Part shown: piece by piece, positions 1-9,015 of the stretch | Position numbering within the stretch: the stretch's first letter is position 1 | Layout of the letters: every line of letters starts with the position of its first letter | From: Tridacna crocea | Taxonomy: Eukaryota; Mollusca; Bivalvia; Cardiida; Cardiidae | Reading direction: 5' to 3' | NCBI GenBank assembly: GCA_943736015.1 | Contig: OX031070.1 | Location: 40,168,173-40,232,172, forward strand | Length of the DNA stretch: 64,000 nt | Position numbers and translations under genes: made by a program | The notes under the pieces: model-generated | Told to the model about the DNA's origin: nothing | The model's database searches: none | The model's input: the letters and a program-made list of their open reading frames with translations, nothing else

Positions 1-175
1 CTTTTTAAAACACTGTGGGAAAAGGGGAAAATACTTGCAACAAGCATTTTCTCCTTTTTCCACAAATTTTTCTGCACTTTCTGATAAAAGTCCTATCCTT
101 CGTGTCACATTGAATTTGTCGCCTACAAATGCTTTCAGTTTGGGCCAGCGTAAAATTTGTTGTTTCAAGAAGAGG
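1..175 (+). mobile_element. pB-MITE, truncated by window start
   Basis: Core palindrome and long arm present, right terminal repeat degraded. Confidence 0.75.
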
Positions 176-292
176 TAAAATATGGGTCAACAATTTGGGT
201 TGACCCATTGCCTGCAATAACAAATTTTCAGTCTTCAACTTTGAAAGAATCATTGTAATATAAGGATATTAATAATGAGTTATGCTTCAATA

Positions 293-550
293 GTTGGTTG
301 GTTGTGTTGGTGTTTAACGCCTCTTTAACAGCTAAGGTCATATCATGGCAATCGGTGACGTACATATGTTTCCTTTCCTCACACCAGTACTAACACAACT
401 TTCTTTCCAAAGCCACCGACTACTTTTCTCTGGTGATGAGATGAGAGGCGAAAATATGCTGGAAAGAAAGTTCGCCTCAACAGGGTATCAAACACACAAC
501 CACCGGGTCACGAGTCTGACACGCTCACCACTGAGCCACCTGGGCAGGGC
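293..550 (-). mobile_element. tRNA-derived SINE (family A), full length
   Basis: Flanked by a perfect 12-bp target-site duplication TATGCTTCAATA at 281-292 and 551-562. On the - strand it starts GCCCAGGTGGCTCAGTGGTGA (A-box-like) and ends in GTTGGTTGG complements. B-box-like GACTCGTGACCC follows. Confidence 0.88.
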
Positions 551-998
551 TATGCTTCAATATAATTATAGAATGGTCTAATATTGCGATGGGCCTATAA
601 ACTGAAGTAAATTGAACCATTTTGTTTTACTTCAAATCATGTGATTGTTTTTCCAAATTGAGGCCGATGATGTCGCACCGTTTGTGGGTTTTTTTTTTTT
701 TCGTCTGAGAAAAAAAAGTAGATAAATTAGGTTAAAATGGACAAATTTGCAATTTAAAAAACTTAACGGTTTCTCTAACTCAAAACCTGCTCCCTATTAA
801 AATTACAAATTGAATCAAGACAAAACATATTTTTAAAAAAATACAATTCCACCGGGTTTTGTTTGTTAATTGTTGTCACATTATTGTGTCAAAGAGGAAA
901 GTTTTAGGGTCAGTTTATTTTCAACATACATAACAAAATGTCAGCTCTGTCTCGGATGACTGTGTGGATATGGAGTGATGTTGGATATAAGCTGCACT

Positions 999-1201
999 TT
1001 AAACCATTACCACACAATACCTACTTTTGACACCCCTCAGAAAGAAGCCTTTAGAAAACTAACCAGCATTTTCTCCTTTTCCCACAATGTTTTCTATCCT
1101 TCATGAAAGAAATTTCAAATTTTCAGTCACTTTTATTTTGTCGTCTACAAATGCTTTCAATTTGGACAAACCTAAAAGTTTGTCCTTTGGTAATGAGTTA
1201 A
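999..1201 (+). mobile_element. pB-MITE with deleted left palindrome arm
   Basis: TTAA at both ends; the left half of the hairpin is missing, so it cannot fold. Confidence 0.85.
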
Positions 1202-1449
1202 ACCTGTCTTACTGTATGGTGTTTGACCTGCCTGCATAGCTCAGTTGGAAGATAGCAAGTTATAGAATAATCAAGCATTGGAAACTTAGGTATTTGTAAC
1301 AAAATATCAGTTTTTAACGGGATGTTTGATGGATTAATTAGAAAGGAAGTAAGGTAAACAGGCAGGTAAATTTTAGAAAGATGACATTATCAGGTAGATC
1401 TACATAATCTAGATTCATTAAAAAGAGAAGTATTCAAAGAAATGTTTTT

Positions 1450-1678
1450 TTAACTCTTTACCAAACAACAACATTTTAGATTGGTCAAAATTGAAAGCAC
1501 TTCTAGATGACAATATGCGCATAACTCAAAAATCGAAATTTGATTCCAGCAGGGTAGAAAACATTGTGGGAAAAGGAGAAAATGCTGGTTAGCAGCATTT
1601 TCTCTTATTCCCACAAAGTTTTCCTAAGGGTTCTATCTCAGGGTCGTAAAAACCAGGGATTGTTTGGTAAAGGGTTAA
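1450..1678 (-). mobile_element. pB-MITE, full (229 bp)
   Basis: TTAACTCTTTACCAAAC at one end, GTTTGGTAAAGGGTTAA at the other. Centre GCTGGTTAGCAGC. Confidence 0.92.
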
Positions 1679-1800
1679 AGGGCTCGTTTAGATACATGTA
1701 TTTATGGTTCATTAATGGAATATGCCAATTTTTCAAAGGAGTTAAAATCACATATCAGGTGTGATAGGCACCATTGTGCACACTTGCCATTTACCAGCAT

Positions 1801-2029
1801 TTAACTCTTTATCAAACGACAAAATTTTAGACTGGTTCAAATTGAAAGCATTTGCAGACAACAAAATAAAAGTGACTGAAAAATTGAAATTTGTTCTGGG
1901 AAGGATAGAAAACACTGTGGGAAAAGGAGAGAATGCTGGTTACCAGCATTTTCTCCTTTTCCTACAGTGTTTTCAAAAGGCTTCTTTCTCTGGGGCGTCA
2001 AAAGTAGGGATTGTGTGGTGATGGGTTAA
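1801..2029 (-). mobile_element. pB-MITE, full (229 bp), ACTGTGGG/CCTACAGT variant
   Basis: Both arms carry the matched T-to-C/A-to-G change relative to ATTGTGGG/CCCACAAT. Nearly identical in its right half to 2401-2629. Confidence 0.92.
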
Positions 2030-2055
2030 ACTGGTATTGTTTGTTAAAACCACTC

Positions 2056-2284
2056 TTAACCCTTTACCAAACAATCCCTGGTTTTTACGACGCTGAGAAA
2101 GAAGCCTTTTGAAAACATTGTGGGAAAAGGAGAAAATGCTGGTAACCAGCATTTTCTCCTTTTCCCACAATGTTTTCTATCCTGCTAGAAACAAATTTCA
2201 ATTTTTGAGTCATGTCTATTTTGTTGTCTGCAAATGCTTTCATTTCGGACAAGTCTAAAATTTTGTCGTTTGGTAAAGAGTTAA
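2056..2284 (+). mobile_element. pB-MITE, full (229 bp)
   Basis: Perfect core palindrome around GCTGGTAACCAGC. A 20-bp stub of another terminal repeat follows at 2281-2300. Confidence 0.92.
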
Positions 2285-2400
2285 CCCTTTACCAATCAAA
2301 GAGGAAAAAGACTTCTATAAACATCATTGGCAAAGGATAAAACAAGCACAACCTATGTTAATTATGTAACATTTAAAGAAGAAATCTAGCGCTTTGAATC

Positions 2401-2629
2401 TTAACTCATTAACAAACAACACAATTTTAGGTTTGTCCAAATCAAAGGTATTTGCAGACGACGAAATAAAAGTTATTGAATATTTGAAATTTGTTCTGGG
2501 AAGGATAGAAAACACTGTGGGAAAAGGAGAGAATGCTGGTTACCAGCATTTTCTCCTTTTCCTACAGTGTTTTCAAAAGGCTTCTTTCTCTGGGGCGTCA
2601 AAAGTAGGGATTGTGTGGTAATGGGTTAA
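2401..2629 (-). mobile_element. pB-MITE, full (229 bp)
   Basis: Same subtype as 1801-2029; last 115 bp almost identical, suggesting recent spread or local conversion. Confidence 0.92.
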
Positions 2630-2943
2630 TGTATCATTACTTTACACTTTACCAAATAGTCCCGAGTCGCTAAATTCCACCCTGTGGGAGATAGCTTTTG
2701 AAAATGTTGGAAAAATGGGGGGAGGGGGCGCTTATAATCTGTATTTTCTAACTTTCCCACAATTTTTTTCCACCCTTTCAGAGAAATGAAGTCCATTTGT
2801 ACCAAATATGAATTTGTGCTATTTTTTCCACCCTGATTGTCAGAGGTTTTTTTTTTTTCAAATCAATAGGGTTTAAGCCATTTATGATACAAAGTAACTG
2901 AAAGTTTAATGAAAATCTGGCCCCAAATGCTGACTTCATCGCA

Positions 2944-3880
2944 TTAACAAGAAATGGAAATTTTCAACAGAAATGGCTACTTTTCCTATACTAATTGTCA
3001 GACTTTTTTTTTCCAAAATTTATAAGGTTTTAAGCTGTTGATAAGACGAAGCTACTGTGTAAGTTTGGTGAAAATCCGGCCTCAGATGCCGACTTAATCA
3101 CTTAAAAGTGAAGAAATGGAAATTTTCATCACCAAAAGGCTACTTTTCCCATACTGTTTGTTGGTTATTTTTCCAAATTCAATAAGGTTCAAGCTATTCA
3201 TGAGATTAAAAAACTGCAAATTTCACAAAAATCTGGTAACAAATGCAGACATTATCACAGTAACAAGAAATGGAAATTTTCATCTTGAAATGGCTACTTT
3301 TCCAACATTGTTTGTAGGATTTTCTTTCAAAATCAATAGGGCTGAAGCTATTGATAAGACAAAAGAACTGAGTAAATTTCACTGAAATCTGACCTCAAAT
3401 GTAGACTTTATGGAATAAACAAGAAATGGAAATTTCAAACTTGAAATGGCTACTTTTCCGATACTATTTGTTGGAATTTTGTCAAAATCGATAGGTTTCA
3501 AGCATTTGATGAGATAAACAAACTCTGTAAGTTTCATGAAAATCTGATCAGAAATGCAGACTTTATAGCGTAAACAAGAAAATGATTAACAGATTGACAA
3601 GCAGACATACAGGCAGATGGACGGCGGAAATCCCGCCATGATATAGAAAGTAGCGTAAAAACGTTGAGGGACGGCGGAAATCCCGCCATGACATAGACAG
3701 TAGAATAAAAAACCAGAGAAAGCTCCTAAATATCGCTGTCCATTGATTGGTCTCGGGTCTGTCCCAGATACGTTCAACATCAGATTCCATTGTGATTTTT
3801 ATGGTCAAAGGGAAAAAACTCGAACAATCTTGTATCCATTAGTTATGAAGAGTTCTCTCCCTTATTGTCACCCCCCCCCC
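2944..3880 (+). repeat. Duplicated segment, copy 1, first part
   Basis: Begins with about four ~157-bp tandem units (each with AAGAAATGGAAATTT and GGCTACTTTTCC), then 'ATTGGTCTCGGGTCTGT' and TCTCTCCCTTATT. The same order recurs at 24928-25832. Copy 1 is then interrupted for about 1.9 kb. Confidence 0.75.
3615..3707 (+). repeat. Short tandem duplication with GGCGGAAATCCCGCC
   Basis: GACGGCGGAAATCCCGCCAT occurs twice, 51 bp apart, each followed by a GATATAGAAAGTAG or GACATAGACAGTAG sequence. GGCGGNAATCCCGCC is itself a near-palindrome. Confidence 0.7.
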
Positions 3881-4917
3881 TTTTTCGGGATAGTCTTTTT
3901 AACAACTATTACAAACAGGCACACCGAAACTTTTAGAACCGGTGCAGTGTTAATTTTTACTCATATGGTCTATCGAAAAACGGACGTCGCTACATCGCCA
4001 CTACATCGCTACACGGTTGAATTAAAACTCTACAGAGTTTGGGTACGCTGTCTCTGTTTAGACTCGGTATAGACTCTAAAGAGTTTTGGTACGCTATCAC
4101 AAAATGGATACGCTGGCATATGTAGAAATATGTATCATATAGAAGATCTGCAAATCAAAATCGAAATTTAAATGTTGTCCTAGATAGCTGCAAATTATGA
4201 AGAAAATGGCAATATCCATGTTCTTAAATTGAACTACTTTATGCCGAGTTTTATATTCTTGCGCTAAAGCCCGGGACCTTTCGGAGGTAGATTAATTTAT
4301 CAGTGTCATTGACGGCCGACTCCTTTTGAAAAGGGCTGAAATTACGTTTTCCAGCCCGTCTGGCTTTTTTTCTAGATAAAAGAGCATTTAAACATTGTTT
4401 TGTCTGTTTGTATGTGGTTAGGACAGAGAACGTAGTAATGATGTACTCCAACGTGTTAAGGTATCTAGAAAGCAGTATAACTCTAACGCGTTTAGGTACA
4501 TAAACAATATAAGTTAGGTTTAAAGTTCAAAAAAGCATGCTTCCCTTTTGAAAGCGACAACATTAAACGGCTAAAGCTTAATTGATAGTGTCCATGGTTG
4601 AGACTCGGGTAGAGCCACATAACCAAAGGGAAACTCGAGTTCAAGACCCAGGAGCGGGTTTCAACTTTGGGATCTTTCATTGACCAACACATCCGGCTCG
4701 AGTACTGGTGTAGTTTCCAGGGGGCTACACTGTAACTCGTATTTTTTGGAAAAAAATTTGTGTCGATTGTAAACTGTCCGCGACAAAGGGTAATTTCAAT
4801 TACCATGATTGTCAAATTAAATCACTTGGGGCTTAAACACCCTCCTCCCCTCCCCAGCCCCCTCCCCCCTCCCCAGCCCCCTCCCCCCATTCCTACGGGC
4901 ATGCATCAGGTAAAGAG
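3881..4917. other. Intergenic segment splitting duplicated copy 1
   Basis: No gene recognised. Notable only for repeats of AAACTCTA/TACAGAGTTTGGTACGCT around 4025-4110 and a pure C/T tract at 4839-4885 (CCTCCCCTCCCCAGCC type), a candidate for triplex-forming DNA. Confidence 0.5.
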
Positions 4918-5124
4918 TTAATTCTCTTAAGATATGTCGTCGACATCGAAAGCATTTGCAAATGACATTTGAAATGTTATTCAATTTTTTAAAGATTTGT
5001 CTTTCAAAATGTAGAAAACATTGCGGGAAAAGAAAACAAATGCTGGTTACCAGCATTTTATTCTTTTCCCACACTGTTTTCAAAAACCTTCTTTTTCGGG
5101 ATCGTAAGAGTCGGTATTGTTTGT
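4918..5124 (-). mobile_element. pB-MITE, degraded
   Basis: Palindrome recognisable at 5010-5080; right terminal repeat lost. Confidence 0.7.
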
Positions 5125-5312
5125 AAGAAATTAGAAAAACTTGTTGGCCATGGCTTTATATACTACGTACATGCCCTTTTTCTGCCTATATAGTCGTCAG
5201 TAAGAACACATTTAAAAGCATGTATGTAGATCTATATTGAGTTTGAAATCCAAAGACTTCATAAACTTAGAAAATGACACTTGCTACATTTCGGATTTTT
5301 ACTATTTTTGTA

Positions 5313-5535
5313 TTAACTCTTTAGCAAACAATTTCGAGTTTTAGCACCTAGCAAACCGAGAAAAAAAGTCTATTTGAAAACATTGTGGAAAAAGGAGGAA
5401 ATGCAAGTAAACAGCATTGTCGTTTTCTCACTATGTTTTCTAGCCTATAATACAAATTCTGTCATTTTAAGCTGAATTAAATTGTTGTCTGCGAATCCTT
5501 TTGATTTGGACAAGTCCGTTCTCGTGTGAGTTGAA
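5313..5535 (+). mobile_element. pB-MITE, degraded
   Basis: Left TTAACTCTTTAGCAAAC kept, palindrome eroded, right end unclear. Confidence 0.65.
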
Positions 5536-5572
5536 CTAAAATTCCAAAGCATTTGAATCATTTTCAAGCTAC

Positions 5573-5638
5573 AACCATCCGGTATATTCCGGCAAAATTT
5601 AAGCCGGACATCCGGTATATTCCGGCAAAATTTAAGCT
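5573..5638 (+). repeat. 33-bp direct duplication
   Basis: The unit CCGGTATATTCCGGCAAAAT + TTAAGC is present twice in tandem; each unit carries the inverted pair CCGG...CCGG. Confidence 0.75.
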
Positions 5639-5749
5639 GGTACTACTTAAACTCAATCTCTTTCTACTGCTGTGTACCTAAATGCGATGAAGTATTAGAT
5701 TCACGTCGCTTCACATCCGGACTTTCAGTTAACACTTATTCTGCGAAGT

Positions 5750-6870
5750 AAATGAAATGAGACTTTCAAGCCGATTTTGAAACACAATCTTTTCTATTTC
5801 AAAGGAGTTTTCTTTTGAAAAAAATAAATGTTCTGAATGGACCTTGTGTAGATTCAAGAAGTACCGCATTGTCTGAATTCCGACACCCGAGTCTGTGCTG
5901 ATGGTTTCCCCGCAGGTATTTTTCAGTCAAAAACAGGATGCTGTTGCGTTATTTTAATTAAATCAATTTATTGTCTCGGGGATATAGTGTTCAAATTTAT
6001 AAAGAGTGATCGCAACTCTTACAACCCCCTTCCACTAAAAAAAGGAGTGGGGTCTAAACTGGGACCAATTAACATAAATAAAAACGGGAAAAAGGCATAG
6101 CTTTCATCTCCATTTATTCAATTAGGTTAGAAGACTCAGACATGTATGCTTTCACTGTCTGTCCCCATGTTCGTTACGGTCAATGGTCAAAGAAATGATT
6201 GGAATTTGACGATTCAGCCCATATTAACGGTATTTATCAATAGCCTCGAAAACCTGATTGAACGAAAACATGTCGTTGGTTCATAAGTTTAAATATTGTA
6301 ACATAATAAAGCTTCTATATATATGAAAAATTCATCAGTTGATAAAATCTAATTTCAAGATTAAATTTAATTTCTGCGTAAGCTCTTACTTTGTCAACCG
6401 AATGGTTACTTCTAAGTTTAAATTTGGGCGGTCGCTTTGTTTACAAGTGTGACGAAATGTAAGGGAGACTACCACTTGATTACAAAATATAGTAACCACG
6501 TCTGCAATTTGTTTTCCTTTTTTTTTTTTTGTCTTCTGTCATGATAGTTTCAGAAGTAGCAGCATCTGCAATCCTGTCTTAAACTTTACCAGAAATAATG
6601 ACACTCTTCGTATATATATTTGTAGATATATATATATTTTTTTTTTTTTCGATACAGATCGTCTTCACAAGCTACTATAATGTTTATTCGTCTTCGGTTT
6701 TATGCCGTCTACAAATGTAAGGGAAGTAACTCTGCCGTGATAAAGTTATATCAGTAAGTACGAGTTTTCTCCCTTTGACCATAAAATTTCTCCTCTGAAT
6801 TCAGCCGGACTGGTTTGTGCCACTCTTAACTTCCAATTGACGCAAATCAGTGTAAACAGAATGGAGAGAC
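5750..6870 (+). repeat. Duplicated segment, copy 1, second part
   Basis: Continues at GAGACTTTCAAGCCGATTTT and runs to CAGTGTAAACAG, matching 25839-26905 of copy 2. A truncated pB-MITE abuts its end. Confidence 0.75.
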
Positions 6871-7065
6871 AGTCTAAATTGTAAGCATTTGCAGATGACA
6901 AGATAACTGTAACTGAAAAACTGAAATTTGGTTGGAGAGGGTAGAAAACATTGTGGGAAAAAGAGAAAATGCTGGTCACCAGCATTTTCTCTTTTTCCCA
7001 CAATGGTTTCTAAAGGCTTCTTTATCAGGGTCGTCAAAAGAAGGGATTGCGTGGTAATGGGTTAA
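6863..7065 (-). mobile_element. pB-MITE, left end missing
   Basis: Perfect palindrome with matched change AAAAAGAG/CTCTTTTT in the two arms and GGTCACC at the centre. Confidence 0.85.
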
Positions 7066-7147
7066 CTAGCATTTTCTCCCTTTCCCACAATGTTTTCAGA
7101 AGGCTTCTTCCTCTTGGTCGTAAAAACAGGGATTGTTTAGTAGAGTT
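7066..7147 (-). mobile_element. pB-MITE half copy
   Basis: Only the short-arm half (from CTAGCATTTTCTCC) remains. Confidence 0.75.
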
Positions 7148-7826
7148 AAGGTTGATTGAGTTTTCTCCCCTAGACCATGGAATAACTGAAAGATAAAAGT
7201 AGAGTTGCTCCCCGGTAAGAAATGTAAAGGTAATCTATTGATTACAATTATCGTAAGTGGTTAACTTTTTGCTGAAATGTCCAATCGACTTAAAGAAATA
7301 CAAGTTAGCATTACTTTAGCGAAAACTCAAATTTATCAAACTTGTCTGTTACCATCGACCGTAAATCGTGGAGTGGTATAGTTTACGGACTGTACGTATA
7401 CCCGGATAAACAGCTGACCCATGCTTTTGGGATTTGAAAGTCTGCTAAATGCAACTTTTTTTCTTTAGAATTAGATTTCATTTTGCATTTTTAGTAGAGT
7501 AATCATTATAATCCTGAAAATTCTTGTTGGACATAAACATAAATTGTTGCTCAAAATGATGTCTAATTTTAGGGGATTGACAGATGTCGAGCCTTACACA
7601 GAGTTTATCTAAGTTTCTAACATCTCTCTATAGGAACAGGTAAGGTGAAACTTTTCAACATCTTATAGACCAATTACAGTATCCGAGGAAAGTTTGTCCT
7701 CTGCAAAATGGTTGGTTCCAATTTAGACAACCTTGAAATTTTATTCTTTGGTTAAAGAAATAAAGTATGACAGATTTGAAGATCATTTTGAGAGTGAGGC
7801 ATATTTTACTGGCCTCTCCAGGTCTG
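7148..7826. other. Non-coding, nothing recognised
   Basis: AT-rich sequence without exon-like or repeat structure that I can identify. Confidence 0.4.
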
Positions 7827-8016
7827 TTAAAGCTCTTTACCAACAGACAAAATTTTAGATGGGTCCAAATTGAAAGCATTTGCAGACGACAAAATAAATG
7901 AGACCCAAAAATTGAAACTTCACTTCAGAAGAGTAGAAAACATTGTGAGAAAAGCATTTTCTCCTTTTCCCACGTTTTCAGATGGCATTTTCAGGGATTG
8001 CTTGGTAAAGAGATAG
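7827..8016 (-). mobile_element. pB-MITE, internally deleted
   Basis: Left terminal repeat and long arm intact; the palindrome centre is lost. Confidence 0.75.
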
Positions 8017-8029
8017 GGGAGATATCCCT

Positions 8030-8154
8030 GGTTACCAGCATTTTCAGAAGTGAATAACTGTGCAAAATGACAAAAATTTGACTTGTCCTGATTCAAAGCA
8101 TAAATTAAATTGATTTGGACAAGCCTGAAATTTTGAAGTCTGGTAAAGAGTTAA
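8030..8154 (+). mobile_element. pB-MITE fragment
   Basis: Ends GGTAAAGAGTTAA and shares that TTAA with the next copy. Confidence 0.6.
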
Positions 8155-8553
8155 CTCTTTACCACACAATCCCGACTTTTAATGACACTGAAAAAAAAGC
8201 TGAAAAAAAAAAAAAGCCTTCGAAAACAATGTGGGAAAAGCAGAAAATGCTGTGTCACAGAGAGAGGTTATATAAGCACTTAAAACCAGCCTTGCTGTTG
8301 AGCTAGCTTTTACAGCGACGCGGTTTGGTGTATTTCCCTCCGTGATAGTTAAGCAGCCTGCATTAGGTTAATACCTGGATGGTTGACCAGGTTGTTGCAC
8401 GTTACAGCTGGTAACCAGCATTTTCTCCTTTTCCCACAATGTTTTCTGCCCTTCACAATACAAATTTCAAATATTCAGCCGGTTTTATTTTGTCGTCTGC
8501 AAATGCTTTCGATTTGGACAAGCCTGAAATATTGTCGTTTGGTAATGAGTTAA
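8151..8553 (+). mobile_element. pB-MITE interrupted at its centre
   Basis: Left half 8151-8256 ends AAAATGCTG; right half resumes at about 8405 with CTGGTAACCAGCATTTTCTCC. The insertion carries 5S rRNA-like boxes. Confidence 0.8.
8257..8404 (+). mobile_element. 5S rRNA-like SINE fragment
   Basis: Contains AGTTAAGCAGC (8347-8357, like 5S box A) and TACCTGGATGGTTGACC (8372-8388, like 5S box C) at about the spacing of the 5S internal promoter. The rest does not resemble 5S rRNA, so it is more likely a 5S-derived SINE than a 5S gene. Confidence 0.55.
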
Positions 8554-8591
8554 AAGGCTCATTTATCTTTTGTTTTTCGACACTTGTTCCA

Positions 8592-8790
8592 TTTACTCTT
8601 TACCAAACAACAAAATTTTAGACATGATAAATGCAACTAAAAAATTGAAATTTGTTTCCAGCAGGGTAGAAAACATTGTGGGAAAAGGAGAAAATGCTGG
8701 TTACCAGCATTTTCTCCTTTTCCCCCAATGTTTTTAATAGGCTTTTCCTTCAGGGTCGTTAAAAGTCGGGATTGTGTGGTAAAGAGTTAA
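8592..8790 (-). mobile_element. pB-MITE next to the MTRFR-like start
   Basis: First TTAA altered to TTAC, right end TTAA 22 bp upstream of ATG 8812. Any promoter or 5' UTR directly upstream would lie in this element. Confidence 0.88.
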
Positions 8791-8811
8791 TCCAATGCAA
8801 CACAAACACTC

Positions 8812-9015
8812 ATGAAAGAGCTTCAATTTTACAGACAGGGAGCGATACTTCAGCAAACAGTTTTTATCAGCAAGAAACAATATAGTTGGCCAGTCCTTGA
8901 TGAGAAGGACCTCGAAGAAGATTTTGTGAGGGGAAGTGGTCCTGGAGGACAAGCGGTGGCTCGAACCAGCAACTGTGTTGTATTGAAGCATAAACCCACA
9001 GGAATAGTAGTCAGG
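8812..9015 (+). CDS. MTRFR: MTRFR-like, GGQ-domain exon
   Basis: Encodes residues 1-68 if ATG 8812 is used, including GGQ at 45-47. The donor is AGG|GTGAGA. The first 25 residues are basic and hydrophobic with few acids, compatible with a mitochondrial presequence. Confidence 0.82.

Noticed and set aside
3743-4072. 109-residue ORF
   Set aside because: It runs from a duplicated repeat segment into unrelated sequence and has no recognisable domain.
8257-8404. 5S rRNA gene
   Set aside because: Only the internal promoter boxes match; 5' and 3' stems of 5S RNA are absent.
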